A stretch of 64,000 nucleotides of DNA from Anomaloglossus baeobatrachus. Taxonomy: Eukaryota; Chordata; Amphibia; Anura; Aromobatidae. Position numbers and translations under genes: made by a program. The stretch is from contig NC_134354.1 of NCBI RefSeq assembly GCF_048569485.1, positions 85,060,664-85,124,663 on the forward strand. The letters are read 5' to 3'. The first letter of the stretch is position 1. Each line of letters starts with the position of its first letter. This document shows positions 53,790 through 63,537 of the stretch, piece after piece. A model generated the notes under the pieces. It made no database searches, was not told the origin of the DNA, and worked only from the letters and a program-made list of their open reading frames with translations.

Positions 53790-54429
53790 TGTAGTGGGTG
53801 GGCCTACCCCCTACCAGTACCAGCATAGTTAACCCGGAATTGTAGATATTAAAAATGTTGATTTTGATTATTGTATGCTGTGTTAGGGCACCCCCTAGTG
53901 GCCGGGTGGGACGGCTGTTGCCACCGGGGAGGAGGAGTCGGCTGGATGTCTAGGGGAAGGTCTGTGTGTGTGTGGAGGAGAGTTGGATCCGGGACAGCAG
54001 TGTGTGAACATCGGTGGCAGAGTGTGTGAGCGTAACGTCAGGGGACGCCGGAGCAACGGAGGGGAACGTAACCTCAAGGTCTGAATCCGCTGGTGTGGGT
54101 CCGGTGTGTGCGTGACCTAGGAGTGGGAGCCCGGAGAAGCGGAGTACTCAGGGCATATCCCCACCAGAGGGCGCGTTTGGGCAGGTTGTCCCCAGCTCCA
54201 CAGAAAGTGCCGAATTCTGCTGACCGGATTGTATTGTGCGAATAAATGTCATCTTTTATTATAACCAGCTTTTGCCTGAAGACTGTTTGTGCACCATCCG
54301 GCGAAGGCGCCGTCACACACTGCCCCATCAAGTCAGTTCCCGAGCTTGAAGAAGTGGTGAAGTCAGGGATCAGCCTCAGAACCATTGCCACGACTGCACA
54401 GCCCGAGGCGACCCCGGCTCATCACTTCA
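53790..54429 (+). repeat. 3' LTR of the cold-shock LTR element
   Basis: 640 bp, almost identical to the 5' LTR and of exactly the same length. Confidence 0.9.
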
Positions 54430-54434
54430 GGGGG

Positions 54435-54635
54435 ATAAGCTGTAAATGCATTTTATTATTATTTGATGCTCACACCATTGTTATGTCTATGGGAGAAACT
54501 GCTGACTATACCTTGATATGTGACGTCTTCTAAAGTCTGACTGTCTCATATCCTCATATTACATTTCCTACTTCATATCATGAAAAAGAACTTCTGGGAA
54601 AGTGTCCACTATTATTATTACTGTTCCAATATTGT
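54435..54635. other. Intron side of the NLR locus, no exon recognised
   Basis: The sequence continues the intron directly after the target duplication of the LTR element. No LRR exon or other gene seen. Confidence 0.4.
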
Positions 54636-55244
54636 AGAAAAAACAAAAAAGCTAGCACTAAATGTGCCCTACAGCACTAAAAATTGCAACTGTACTTATT
54701 ATAAATATGAGATTTTTGGCAAAAAAATTGCAATTTCTTGAGACACCCCGCCACTTCACGGCAAATCTCTTAGCAGCACTCACCTGGTCTATTTCAATCC
54801 CGTACCCATGACTGAGTCATGGCTGTGGGCGGGACAGCTCCAAGCAAATGCTGCATGAAGTAAATAGCCTGTGGACAGGGCCTGATGACTGAATGTGAAC
54901 AGTCACCAATCGCCAAAATCTAGACAGCTGGAATACATCCCAAATTGGGGTGCATAGCAAGGTGGGGGTCAGCCACCGACCAATTCAATGAAGAAAAAAC
55001 AAAAAAGCTAGCACTAAATGTGCACTACAGCACTAAAAATTCCAACTGTACTTATTATAAATGTGAGATTTTTGGCAAAAACTTGCAATTTCTTGAGCTA
55101 CCCCGCCACTTCACGGCAAATCTCTGTTGGGGGAGTCCTAACACTAAAATATTTTTATAAAATGTGCCAAACGGCCTCACATATGAAATAGTAGAACTGC
55201 TCTTAGCAGCACTCACCTGGTCTATTTCAATCCCGTACCCATGA
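54636..55244. repeat. Direct duplication of a ~190-260 bp repeat
   Basis: The block starting AAAAAACAAAAAAGCTAGCA at about 54637 and again at about 54993 continues with CACTTCACGGCAAATCTC and ends with TTAGCAGCACTCACCTGGTC and CCCGTACCCATGAC in both. The second copy has an extra ~75 bp inside. It ends where the left inverted arm begins. Confidence 0.8.
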
Positions 55245-55704
55245 CAGAAAGGGAGTATGAGAGCAAGGTCAAGGACCTTAGATAAAAAAACCCACTCTGG
55301 TGGTAAAAGCCAAAAAACCTGAAGAGGTGCTTTCAGAAGTGTTAAGAAGTATTTCACCCTGATATTAGCATGTTTTACCATACAATTGGTGGTCCTATAT
55401 TTATTTCTATGTATCTACATAGTGGACCCCAAGAATGATTTTCTCTGGTGGGTCCAGGGTACTCCAGTCCGACGCTGCCAATCATGATATCAGTAAAAGC
55501 GTCACAGCCCCATATCCAAATATGTAAAACATTACGGGTCTAGAAAAATGGCAACACAAGCTTATTTTTTCACAAATTCCCCAACTTTTTTCCCTACTTA
55601 AAATAAAATACATGTTTGGTATCTGCGTAATCATACTGACGTGGAGAATACTGCCAGGTCAGTTTTATCATATAGTGGACAAAGTATATAACCTCCCCCC
55701 AAAA
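55245..55704. repeat. Left inverted arm flanking the gypsy fossil
   Basis: From CAGAAAGGGAGTATGAGAGC to TATATAACCTCCCCCC, this is the near-perfect inverse of 61055-61511 (for example TCATGATATCAGTAAAAGCG pairs with CGCTTTTACTGATATCATGA). The arm itself is a mosaic of dispersed-repeat sequence. Confidence 0.9.
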
Positions 55705-55765
55705 GGTCTTCCAACACCTTATCCGTGCCCGAGGACTGTGGAAGAATGGTGGGAGCCGCTACCCG

Positions 55766-58700
55766 GTGGGGAGGGTTCGAGTCCCAAGACAGACAACAAT
55801 TACTCTACCTCCAAATCGTGAGACAGTCCTCACCTTGCCAGTCGGGGCCCACCGTACACTCGAGGGGATGGAGGTGTTGGTGGAGCCTTACCGTGGTGAA
55901 GAGAACGGAGACGAACCGTTGGTGGCTCGCACTTTAGCAACAGTAAGAAATGGAAGGGTCCATTTCCGTTGCGTGAACACCGGTGAACAGGCCTACACCT
56001 TGACCTCGGGAGTTGTTCTGGCCCATGTCTACCTGGCGCCTGAAGAGGTGGCGGCCGCAGAATCAATTGAATTGCAGCCCATGGCAGGGGAAGCCTGGAC
56101 TTGGGCTCTTTCTATGGAAAGAAAAGAGAAACCCACTGATCAATGGAACAGTCGCGTCATCTTAGGGCAGATGGGAGTGGACCTGAGCCCCTTCGATTCG
56201 GAGCAAGCCCAAGCCATAGAGGACTTTATTTGGGAGAATCAAGCCACGTTCTCCCGTCACGCAGAAGATTTCGGCTGTACTGACAAGATTCAGCACGAAA
56301 TACCCACAGGAGATGCCCCACCGATCAGGGAAAGGTACAGACAAATACCCCCAAAGTACTACCAAGAGGTAAAAGAGCTTTTGGCGCAGATGCTGAAGAA
56401 CGGGGTGGTAAGAGAAAGTCAGAGTCCATGGGCTGCCCCAATCGTGCTGGTCAAGAAAAAGGATGGGTCTACCCGCTTCTGTGTTGACTACCGCAAGCTT
56501 AATGGATGCACGGTTCGTTATTCCTACCCTCTGCCCCGGATAGAGGAGTCCCTGTCGGCGTTGGGAAAGGCACGTTACTTCTCCTCCCTCGATCTGGCCA
56601 GCGGATATTGGCAGGTCCCTGTGGCAGAGAAAGACAAGGCCAAGACCGCATTTATTGTACCCATGGGACTCTTCGAGTTCAATCGCATGCCGTTTGGACT
56701 AAATAATGCCCCAGGAACTTTTCAGCGCCTCATGGAAAGTTGCCTTGGAGACATGAACTTCGAGGCCACATTGATTTACCTGGACGACATAGTAGTGTAT
56801 TCTGCAACCTTTGAGAAACATCTAGAAAACCTGGGCCAAGTGTTTCAGCGGTTACGGGCCCATGGGCTTAAACTAAAACCAAAAAAATGTCGGATCTTTC
56901 AGGAAGAGATTGAATATCTCGGACACAAGGTGTCGGAAGCCGGCGTACAGCCCTCCGATGGGAAAGTGAGAGCAGTGCTACAATGGCCCACACCCAGCAC
57001 AGTGCGGGAGGTTCGAGCTTTCCTGGGGCTAGCCGGTTATTACCGTCGCTTTATCAAAGATTTCGCGAAGGAGGCAGAACCTTTGCACGAATTGCTTCGA
57101 GGCACTACGAAAGGACCAAAAGCACAGAAAATTTGCTGGGGACCAAGACAAGCAGAAGCCTTACACCGATTGAAAGAGGCCTTGGTTAGCGCCCCTGTGC
57201 TTGCCTATGCAGACTATAACCTCCCCTTTCGGTTGTATACAGACGCGAGCCTCTACGGCCTGGGTGCAGTACTGGCCCAGGTACAGAATGGTACTGAACG
57301 GGTGATTGCATATGGAAGTCGGACGTTGCGAGAAGCCGAGCGCAACCCCGAGAATTACAGTTCCTTTCGGTTGGAGTTACTGGCACTAGTATGGGCAATA
57401 ACCGAAAGGTTCTCGGAATATCTCACGGGAGCTCAAATTGAAGTCTATACGGATAATAACCCCCTGGCTCACATCTCCACCGCCAAACTGGGAGCAATGG
57501 AACAGAGGTGGCTGGCACGACTCTCCAGATACAATTATCATGTGCAGTACCGCTCTAAGCATGAAAATCAGAATGCGGATGCCCTTTCTCGTGTTACCAC
57601 CGAAGCCCCAGTGGGGGAGAGAGATGAACAGTTGGAGGAAGACGAAATTCCGGACTTTAGTAAATTCACCGCTCAAGTGGTAGAGGCTCGTATGCTGGAA
57701 ATTACGTCGGGCACGACATCACGCCTGCTTGGACAAACCAGAGAGGAATGGGTGAAAATCCAGTCATCTGACCCAGAACTGCTTCAAGTGAAAGAGTGGG
57801 TGATCCAGCAGCGCAAGCCTAGAAAGGAAATACGGGCCACGCTGTCGCACGTGGCCCTCCAGATTCTTAGCCAGTGGGATAAGCTGTCGGTGCAAGAAGG
57901 GATGCTGTATCGGAAGGTGCACCTAGCTACAGAGTTGGAAGTACGGTGGCAAGTAGTGATACCCCAGAAGATGGCAGTACCATTGGCCCGAGAGGCGCAT
58001 GAGAAGGGAGCCCATTTCGGACCGGACAAGACTTACCAGTGGTTGCAAAGAATAGTATACTGTCCTCAGATGCTTCGGGCAGTAGAGAAGGCCTGTAAAC
58101 TGTGCCGTTCCTGCGAGTTAAGTAAGGCTCCTCCACAGCAAGCACCAGTACAGACTATTGTAACCAAAGAGCCGTTGGAAGTACTCATGATCGATTATCT
58201 CAAGATTGGCCACTCCCACTCGGGCTATCAGTTCTGCCTTGTGATGACAGATCACTTCTCCAAATTTGCGGTGGTGACGCCCACCAAAGATCAGACGGCT
58301 GAATCAGCTGCTCGAGCCATCAGTGATGACTTTATCCGGGTGTACGGCTGCCCCAAAAGAATACATTGCTTTCAGGGCAGTGTCATGAGAGAGCTGCAAA
58401 GGATTTACGGAATGCAGAAGTCAAGGACTACGCCTTATCATCCACAGGGCAACAGAGCCTGCGAGAGATTTAACCGGACCCTCCTACAAATGCTATGCAC
58501 GTTGGAGGATGATCGTAAGAATCACTGGCCCGGCTATCTCGCAGAACTCGTGTGGGCGTACAATAATCGTGTCCACTCCACCACTGGGTACATCCCATAC
58601 GTGCTACTGTTTGGAAGAGCCGGAAGAGGCATTGAAGAGCTGAACCTAGCTCCCCCCGAGATCAGTGAAGGTCAGAGCGTAGGTTCCTGGGTTGATTGTC

Positions 58701-59047
58701 ACCGTCGACGGCTGGAGACTATCCATCGAATTGTCACCAAGCGGTTGCAAGAAAAGACACACCCACAGCGGAAACCTGTGTGTGAAACCCCGTTCTTACC
58801 AGGAGACAGAGTACTAGTTGCACAGAAACACCCGAGACACAAGTTGAGCGAGCTCTGGAAAACAGAGCCGTACATTGTGATCAGGAAAATCTCGCCCCAT
58901 GGATCAGTATACGAAGTGAGAGGCGAGCAAAGAGGCGGCACCCTCATCCTGCATCGTAATATGCTGAGGCCCTGCTATTCAGAAGACAGGACCAGACAAA
59001 GTACCTCGGAGACGGTGCCCGTGCCTGTTCCTGTTACCTTCGAATAG
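55766..59047 (+). CDS. Ty3/gypsy Pol region (RT, RNase H, integrase), fossil
   Basis: An open stretch of 1093 codons. Residues ~1-190 form a lead-in with VGAHRTLEGMEVLVEPY and a DLSPFDSEQ segment. RT spans ~195-385 (PWAAPIVLVKKKDGSTRFCV, SSLDLASGYWQVPV, MPFGLNNAPGTFQRLM, and the YLDD box at ~338-341). RNase H covers ~485-610 (YTDASLYGLGAVLAQ, NYSSFRLELLALVWA, VYTDNNPLAH). Integrase follows from ~730 with a zinc-binding H/C region (KACKLCRSCEL), a core that begins near MIDYLKIGHSHSGYQF, and TPYHPQGNRACERFNRTL. Such enzymes copy element RNA into DNA and insert it. It is part of an incomplete fossil and no function in the host is claimed. Confidence 0.9.
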   Translation: MGRVRVPRQTTITLPPNRETVLTLPVGAHRTLEGMEVLVEPYRGEENGDEPLVARTLATVRNGRVHFRCVNTGEQAYTLTSGVVLAHVYLAPEEVAAAESIELQPMAGEAWTWALSMERKEKPTDQWNSRVILGQMGVDLSPFDSEQAQAIEDFIWENQATFSRHAEDFGCTDKIQHEIPTGDAPPIRERYRQIPPKYYQEVKELLAQMLKNGVVRESQSPWAAPIVLVKKKDGSTRFCVDYRKLNGCTVRYSYPLPRIEESLSALGKARYFSSLDLASGYWQVPVAEKDKAKTAFIVPMGLFEFNRMPFGLNNAPGTFQRLMESCLGDMNFEATLIYLDDIVVYSATFEKHLENLGQVFQRLRAHGLKLKPKKCRIFQEEIEYLGHKVSEAGVQPSDGKVRAVLQWPTPSTVREVRAFLGLAGYYRRFIKDFAKEAEPLHELLRGTTKGPKAQKICWGPRQAEALHRLKEALVSAPVLAYADYNLPFRLYTDASLYGLGAVLAQVQNGTERVIAYGSRTLREAERNPENYSSFRLELLALVWAITERFSEYLTGAQIEVYTDNNPLAHISTAKLGAMEQRWLARLSRYNYHVQYRSKHENQNADALSRVTTEAPVGERDEQLEEDEIPDFSKFTAQVVEARMLEITSGTTSRLLGQTREEWVKIQSSDPELLQVKEWVIQQRKPRKEIRATLSHVALQILSQWDKLSVQEGMLYRKVHLATELEVRWQVVIPQKMAVPLAREAHEKGAHFGPDKTYQWLQRIVYCPQMLRAVEKACKLCRSCELSKAPPQQAPVQTIVTKEPLEVLMIDYLKIGHSHSGYQFCLVMTDHFSKFAVVTPTKDQTAESAARAISDDFIRVYGCPKRIHCFQGSVMRELQRIYGMQKSRTTPYHPQGNRACERFNRTLLQMLCTLEDDRKNHWPGYLAELVWAYNNRVHSTTGYIPYVLLFGRAGRGIEELNLAPPEISEGQSVGSWVDCHRRRLETIHRIVTKRLQEKTHPQRKPVCETPFLPGDRVLVAQKHPRHKLSELWKTEPYIVIRKISPHGSVYEVRGEQRGGTLILHRNMLRPCYSEDRTRQSTSETVPVPVPVTFE

Positions 59048-59444
59048 GACTCTGACGATGAAGAATGGTGGTGGGCCCCGACAAACCCAGCAGACTGGGA
59101 GAGATCCACACCCCCATCCGTTCAAGACACAGGTGCCACCCCTACAGAGCAGGAGTCACTAATCTCCAGAGATGGGGACGGGAATACTGTACTCCCTGAT
59201 ACGGCGCCGACGTCTGGCGAGTTAGCTGTGGTGCCACGTCGGACTGAGCGGGCTAATGCTGGTATTCCCCCTGATCGGTACTTGGCAGATGAATTTGTGT
59301 GTTCTGTCACTGAATCCTGTTTTACGACATTGGCTCCCAAGCAACAGGTTGTGAAGCAGGGCAGGAGTTGCCACCGTGTGCCCCTTTGCAGAGTGCCTCA
59401 GGAGTGTATCGGCCGGGACGGCCGAGGTTAAAGAGGAGGGGAAA

Positions 59445-59460
59445 TGTAAGACCTGTTAAC

Positions 59461-59515
<55 letters not shown>

Positions 59516-60309
59516 TTAAAAGACTGTTTGGTGGACTTCCTTGTGTTATGCTGCCACCTGCTGTCAAAACAGAGAACAGCGGGCAAAAGTCCTGCTGCTC
59601 AAGTGACTTGATTGAGTCTGGAACAGGAGGAGGAGGAGTCTACATGTGGCTGTTTTGCAGAGAGGAGTGTGCTGGAGTGGGCTGTAAGATAGAAGGCCTC
59701 AGTCTGCCCTGTTTTTCCGAGGTCCAAGTACCTTAGAGTGTTGCGTGGTGTCCCCCCCAAGACACAGATCCAAAGAGGCTGGATGTGGAGCGAGGAGCCA
59801 GACAGCACGTGCAAATTACAAAATTACAGATCCAAAGAGGCTGGATGTGGAGCGAGGAGCCAGGCAGCACGTGCAAGTTACAGACCCGGGACAAAGACTG
59901 AACTTTAGAGGTGTCTGCCAGCGGAATACGGGCCCCAACGATGACGAGGTACCCCACGCTGAAACCTGCAGTTAAGTGTGCACACTACTTTTAGTTAGGG
60001 ACAGATAGGAAAAGACTCTGCACTGTGTTATACGAGTAAGGTAACAAGGACTCTGCGTTTTTTTGTTTAATAAGGATTTCTGTGTTTTGCTTTTGGGAGT
60101 ACAATCTGAGGCTTCCTACCCTTGACAAGCTATTCAAAGTAGTTGTATGTATATTGCATTATCTCTACTGCTGTGCACCTTTCCGGCTTTTCTCCCCTTC
60201 CCACACTTTTCCTCTACCTGTGTTGTGCAATACATTATTAAATTTGCATTCATTAACCCCCGTGGTTCCGTGCAGTCCTTGCGTATCCCGTTACCTGCAG
60301 GTTATTACA
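59445..60309 (+). repeat. LTR of the gypsy fossil, 865 bp
   Basis: Starts TGTAAGACCTG and ends CAGGTTATTACA, which are inverse to each other, directly after the purine-rich tract. It contains a (TA)n run and a 62-bp tandem duplication around 59762 and 59824 (GATCCAAAGAGGCTGGATGT). Confidence 0.75.
59466..59513. repeat. (TA)n microsatellite in the gypsy LTR
   Basis: About 24 perfect TA units. Confidence 0.95.
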
Positions 60310-60924
60310 TGTGCACGCTGCACAGGTACTCTGAGAGTGCTCCTAGGGTGTGTGCGTGCAGTACAGCCCTTCTCTTAAAGGGTAATTGCGCCATTTCCTG
60401 GAAGTGCCTATCGCTGAAAGGCACTGGGTACTTAAAGCACTCTCCCACTAGGGGAGGACCCTGAGTAATGTGATTAGTTAGTTTATTCCCTAGCCAGCTG
60501 GTTATCAGGTCAACAGTCTGTTCTCGAGTCAGTGTTTAATCCTGTACTCCTGCTCTGCTGATACGCTGGCATCTGCCCATCCTGGCCGTGCGAACAGCTT
60601 CAGCCATCTCGGTGGTTCCTGTCTATACGAGTGTCTGTACCTGTCCATCCTGGCTGTGTTATCTGCCTCAGCCATCTTGTTGGACCCTGTTTATACTAGT
60701 GACTGTTTCTGTCCGCCCTGGCCATGCTATATACCTCCCGGTAGTCCCTGTCTTCACTAGAGACTCTGCCTGTCTGCACCTGTGTCCGTCCTTGCCCTGG
60801 CATCTGTCTTGCGGTTGGCGCTTAGTCAAGCCCTTCCCACTAAAGGGTAAGCCCATGTCCACACTGTGGTCTAGTGGGTCCACTCCTGCTCGCCGCTTTA
60901 CCATATCCAGCGGAGAGTGTTACA
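60310..60924. mobile_element. LTR-like fossil fragment next to the gypsy LTR
   Basis: Begins TGTGCACGCTGCAC right after the gypsy LTR and ends GAGAGTGTTACA. The interior has repeated phrases (CCATCCTGGC / TCCGCCCTGGCC with CAGCCATCT). It may be a solo LTR or the tail of a longer LTR of the same fossil. No target duplication seen. Confidence 0.35.
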
Positions 60925-61054
60925 ATATGAGGGCTTCTTTTTTGTGGGACAAGTTGAACATTTTATCATGGGATACACTGGAAAGTGGGAAAATATTCCA
61001 ATTGCATTGAAATTGCAAAAAAGTGCAATTCCATTATTTTTTTGGGGGGGCGGT

Positions 61055-61511
61055 GGGGGGAGGTTATATACTTTGTCCACTATATGATAAAACTGACCTG
61101 GCAGTATTCTCCACGTCAGTATGATTATGCAGATACCAAACATGTATTTTATTTTAAGTAGGGAAAAAAGTTGGGGAATTTGTGAAAAAATAAGCTTGTG
61201 TTGCCATTTTTCTAGACCCGTAATGTTTTACATATTTGGATATGGGGCTGTGACGCTTTTACTGATATCATGATTGGCAGCGTCGGACTGGAGTACCCTG
61301 GACCCACCAGAGAAAATCATTCTTGGGGTCCACTATGTAGATACATAGAAATAAATATAGGACCAGTAATTGTATGGTAAAACATGCTAATATCAGGGTG
61401 AAATACTTCTTAACACTTCTGAAAGCACCTCTTCAGGTTTTTTGGCTTTTACCACCAGAGTGGTTTTTTTTTATCTAAGGTCCTTGACCTTGCTCTTATA
61501 CTCCCTTTCTG
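61055..61511. repeat. Right inverted arm flanking the gypsy fossil
   Basis: The inverse of 55245-55704, ending CTCCCTTTCTG. The 130 bp to its left (60925-61054) continue the same dispersed repeat but have no partner on the left side. Confidence 0.9.
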
Positions 61512-61827
61512 GCAACTTCACCGTCAGGTGCCGACAAGCTTGCCGGTTTCTGGCAGTTTGTGACCTTCAAGTTGCACCAGTGTTTCATGGAGCCAGAGGT
61601 TACACCTCAATACAAGTCTATGAGAGCCTGGTTCTAGCTCTAATAGTCTTGTATTGAGCACTTGTGAAGTAACTTATTACTTACGGACAGTCAGAATTTG
61701 TGCTCACAAAGTGGTGCCACATGAAAAAAAAAGTGTGCTAGAGTGAGTATAAGACGGTGGTAGAGATTTTGGGTTAAAAGCACCACTCCAGTGGTGAAAA
61801 AAAACAAAATGATGGTATCTATATATG
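61512..61827. other. No gene recognised
   Basis: No LRR exon, RNA gene or element end seen. Confidence 0.4.
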
Positions 61828-62112
61828 CCCCCCTGCTGGTATATAAGTCCCCATCTTGGGCCCCTCCTGGTATATATGTCCCCCTCCTGCTATATATGTC
61901 CTCATCTTGGGCCCCTCCTGGTATATATGTCCCCCTCCTGGTATATATGCCCCCATCCAGGTTTATTTGTTCCCTTTCTGGTATATATGTCCTCCTTCTG
62001 GTATATATGTCCCTCTCCTGGTCAATTCCTGGTATATATGTCCGCCTCGAGGGCCCTCCTTGTACATATTTCCCGTTCCTGGTATATATGCCCCTCCTGA
62101 GCGCTTCCTAGT
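61828..62112. repeat. Minisatellite of ~20-25 bp units (TCCTGGTATATATGTCCC)
   Basis: TCCTGGTATATATG-type units recur about a dozen times with variable spacers (CATCTTGGGCCCC). Open frames across it, full of YICP/YMSP repeats, are translations of the minisatellite. Confidence 0.9.
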
Positions 62113-63537
62113 ATATATGACTGCCGCAAAAGGGAAAAAAATTAATCACCCTCCCAAACTCTCATGTTGCACAGCATCCACTCTGCGACACAATGTATTT
62201 CAGCTAGATGTGCACTCTCAGACGCACATCCACCTGGAGCAAACCAGAGACTGCGGTTGGTGATTGTCCCTCTCCTGTCTTCAGATCATGCAGTGATTAT
62301 GTTCCCCAGCTGGCTGCTGCATCCTCACCACCTCTGTGGCTCTGTGTTGCCTGCAGTAGTGTGATGAAGTCGCAACTTGATGACTTTATCATGCTGCTGC
62401 ATGCTGGGCCATGGGATGACGCACCCGCGCCCTGCTCTGTTTTACTGATCCTGGTTCCACCATATTGCTAATTTACATGCAAGGCACCTGAAGAACATCA
62501 CATGCAAATAAGCTATATATAACGTGGTTGTGACTGGGGCCAAGTGAAGATGGGGGCCTGGCTTAAGGTTTACTAAAGCGAAGTAGGCCCCATGAGTAAT
62601 GGCAGTAATGCCCTGATGGCAGCCCAGCTAGTAGGTGCCAATGCTTGGGCCCACCGGAGGATCCTCCGATTTTCAAGTGGACCAGTCCAACCCTGTCCAC
62701 AAGCTATTCCTACTGATTTTACTAAAGAAAGGTTAGTATGTACCCCTGAAAGGGGAGCCATGTGATGGCCTGCTTTGTTTACCCTGACTTCTGTAGATAT
62801 GGATGTGTGCAAATGCGTCGTTACCTTTTGAGAGTTGTCCCCATGTGTGCTTGCAGGTATCCTTGTCGTAGACGGGGAGGAGGCGGCAGTAGCCACATGA
62901 TAGTCTTAATAAAAATAACTGGAACTTCTTTATTCTTGCACGCTCAGTATCCGTACTTCTGGTCCCTAGGACCCCCGTGCTTTGTCCTTCTGTCCTCAGG
63001 GGAAAAACTCTGCTAACTTACCCTGGGTATCTTCCTCCAGCAGCTAACGTCCCATAACTTTATCCGTCCCCGGTATCCTTTCCTTTTGCGTCTGCCCTGT
63101 CTCACTCTTACCCGCGTCCCGGATGCGCAGCCCCTCATGGCACCAGTACGAGGTCCTACTGAAGTCTCCAAGCCTCAGTGTCCCTCCGGTCCAAGGTCGA
63201 CTTGTGAAGGGGTTCCCTCCAGCTCAGGCAGGCTCTAGCACGAGCCCCTGCCTGGCACGATTCTTACCGCTCAACTAACTAGATCCTTTCTGCACATATG
63301 CTGTAACCCTCTGCTTACTCCTCCCATCTTAGCTCCGTCTCCTTGACAATCCTCTACTGTACTCTCTGTGTTCCTTGTCTAACTCCTAAACCTGACTAAG
63401 CTACTACCATTCTCCATCACCTGCTGCTTGTTCCCTAGTTCCCACTAAGACTATCTATCTGTTACTAATATTATACCTAGTCTTACATCTATACCTGGCC
63501 CTGTACTATATCCTCTACCAAACATAGCACGAGGGAC
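62113..63537. other. No gene recognised
   Basis: About 62550-62700 has a GGGCCCACCGGAGGATCCTC phrase related to the MITE at 34275-34535. The T/C-rich 63000-63530 looks like the interior of a dispersed or LTR-type repeat. No exon. Confidence 0.4.

Larger units (their letters stand above)
51343..54429 (+). mobile_element. Non-autonomous LTR element, whole-looking and young, carrying a cold-shock-like ORF
   Basis: Two 640-bp LTRs (51343-51982 and 53790-54429) start TGTAGTGGG and end ATCACTTCA and are about 99% identical by eye, so the insertion is young. A 5-bp target duplication GGGGG lies at 51338-51342 and 54430-54434. After the 5' LTR a primer-binding-type TGGCGTAGTCGGCAGGAT follows, and before the 3' LTR a purine-rich tract (AAGAGGGGAGG). 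The interior has one long ORF and a 38-bp minisatellite but no protease, RT, RNase H or integrase, so mobility would rely on another element's enzymes. Family is probably Ty3/gypsy-type by LTR style; the pol donor is unknown. It sits in the intron after NLR exon 7, same strand. Confidence 0.9.
55705..60309 (+). mobile_element. Ty3/gypsy LTR retrotransposon fossil (pol and one LTR)
   Basis: Parts seen are a pol region in the order RT, RNase H, integrase (typical of Ty3/gypsy), a purine-rich tract AAAGAGGAGGGGAAA, and a 3' LTR (59445-60309). A gag region and a second LTR are not seen, so the copy is incomplete and counts as broken. Because the ends cannot be compared, age is uncertain; the long open pol frame suggests it is not ancient. 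It lies between inverted arms and to the right of the cold-shock LTR element, with different LTR sequence. Confidence 0.85.

Noticed and set aside
51799-59047. One single retroelement made of the cold-shock ORF plus the gypsy pol
   Set aside because: The first element is closed by its own two LTRs and target duplication at 51343-54429, and the gypsy LTR sequence is different, so they are separate insertions.
55245-61511. A Polinton or Ginger-type DNA transposon with a gypsy-like integrase
   Set aside because: The coding part contains RT and RNase H in normal Ty3/gypsy order and its own LTR and purine tract; no DNA polymerase B or packaging gene is seen, so a composite or nested structure is more likely.
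61791-62263. Repeat proteins with YICP/YMSP units in three frames
   Set aside because: All three frames are open because of the TATATATG-type minisatellite; this is not a protein signature.
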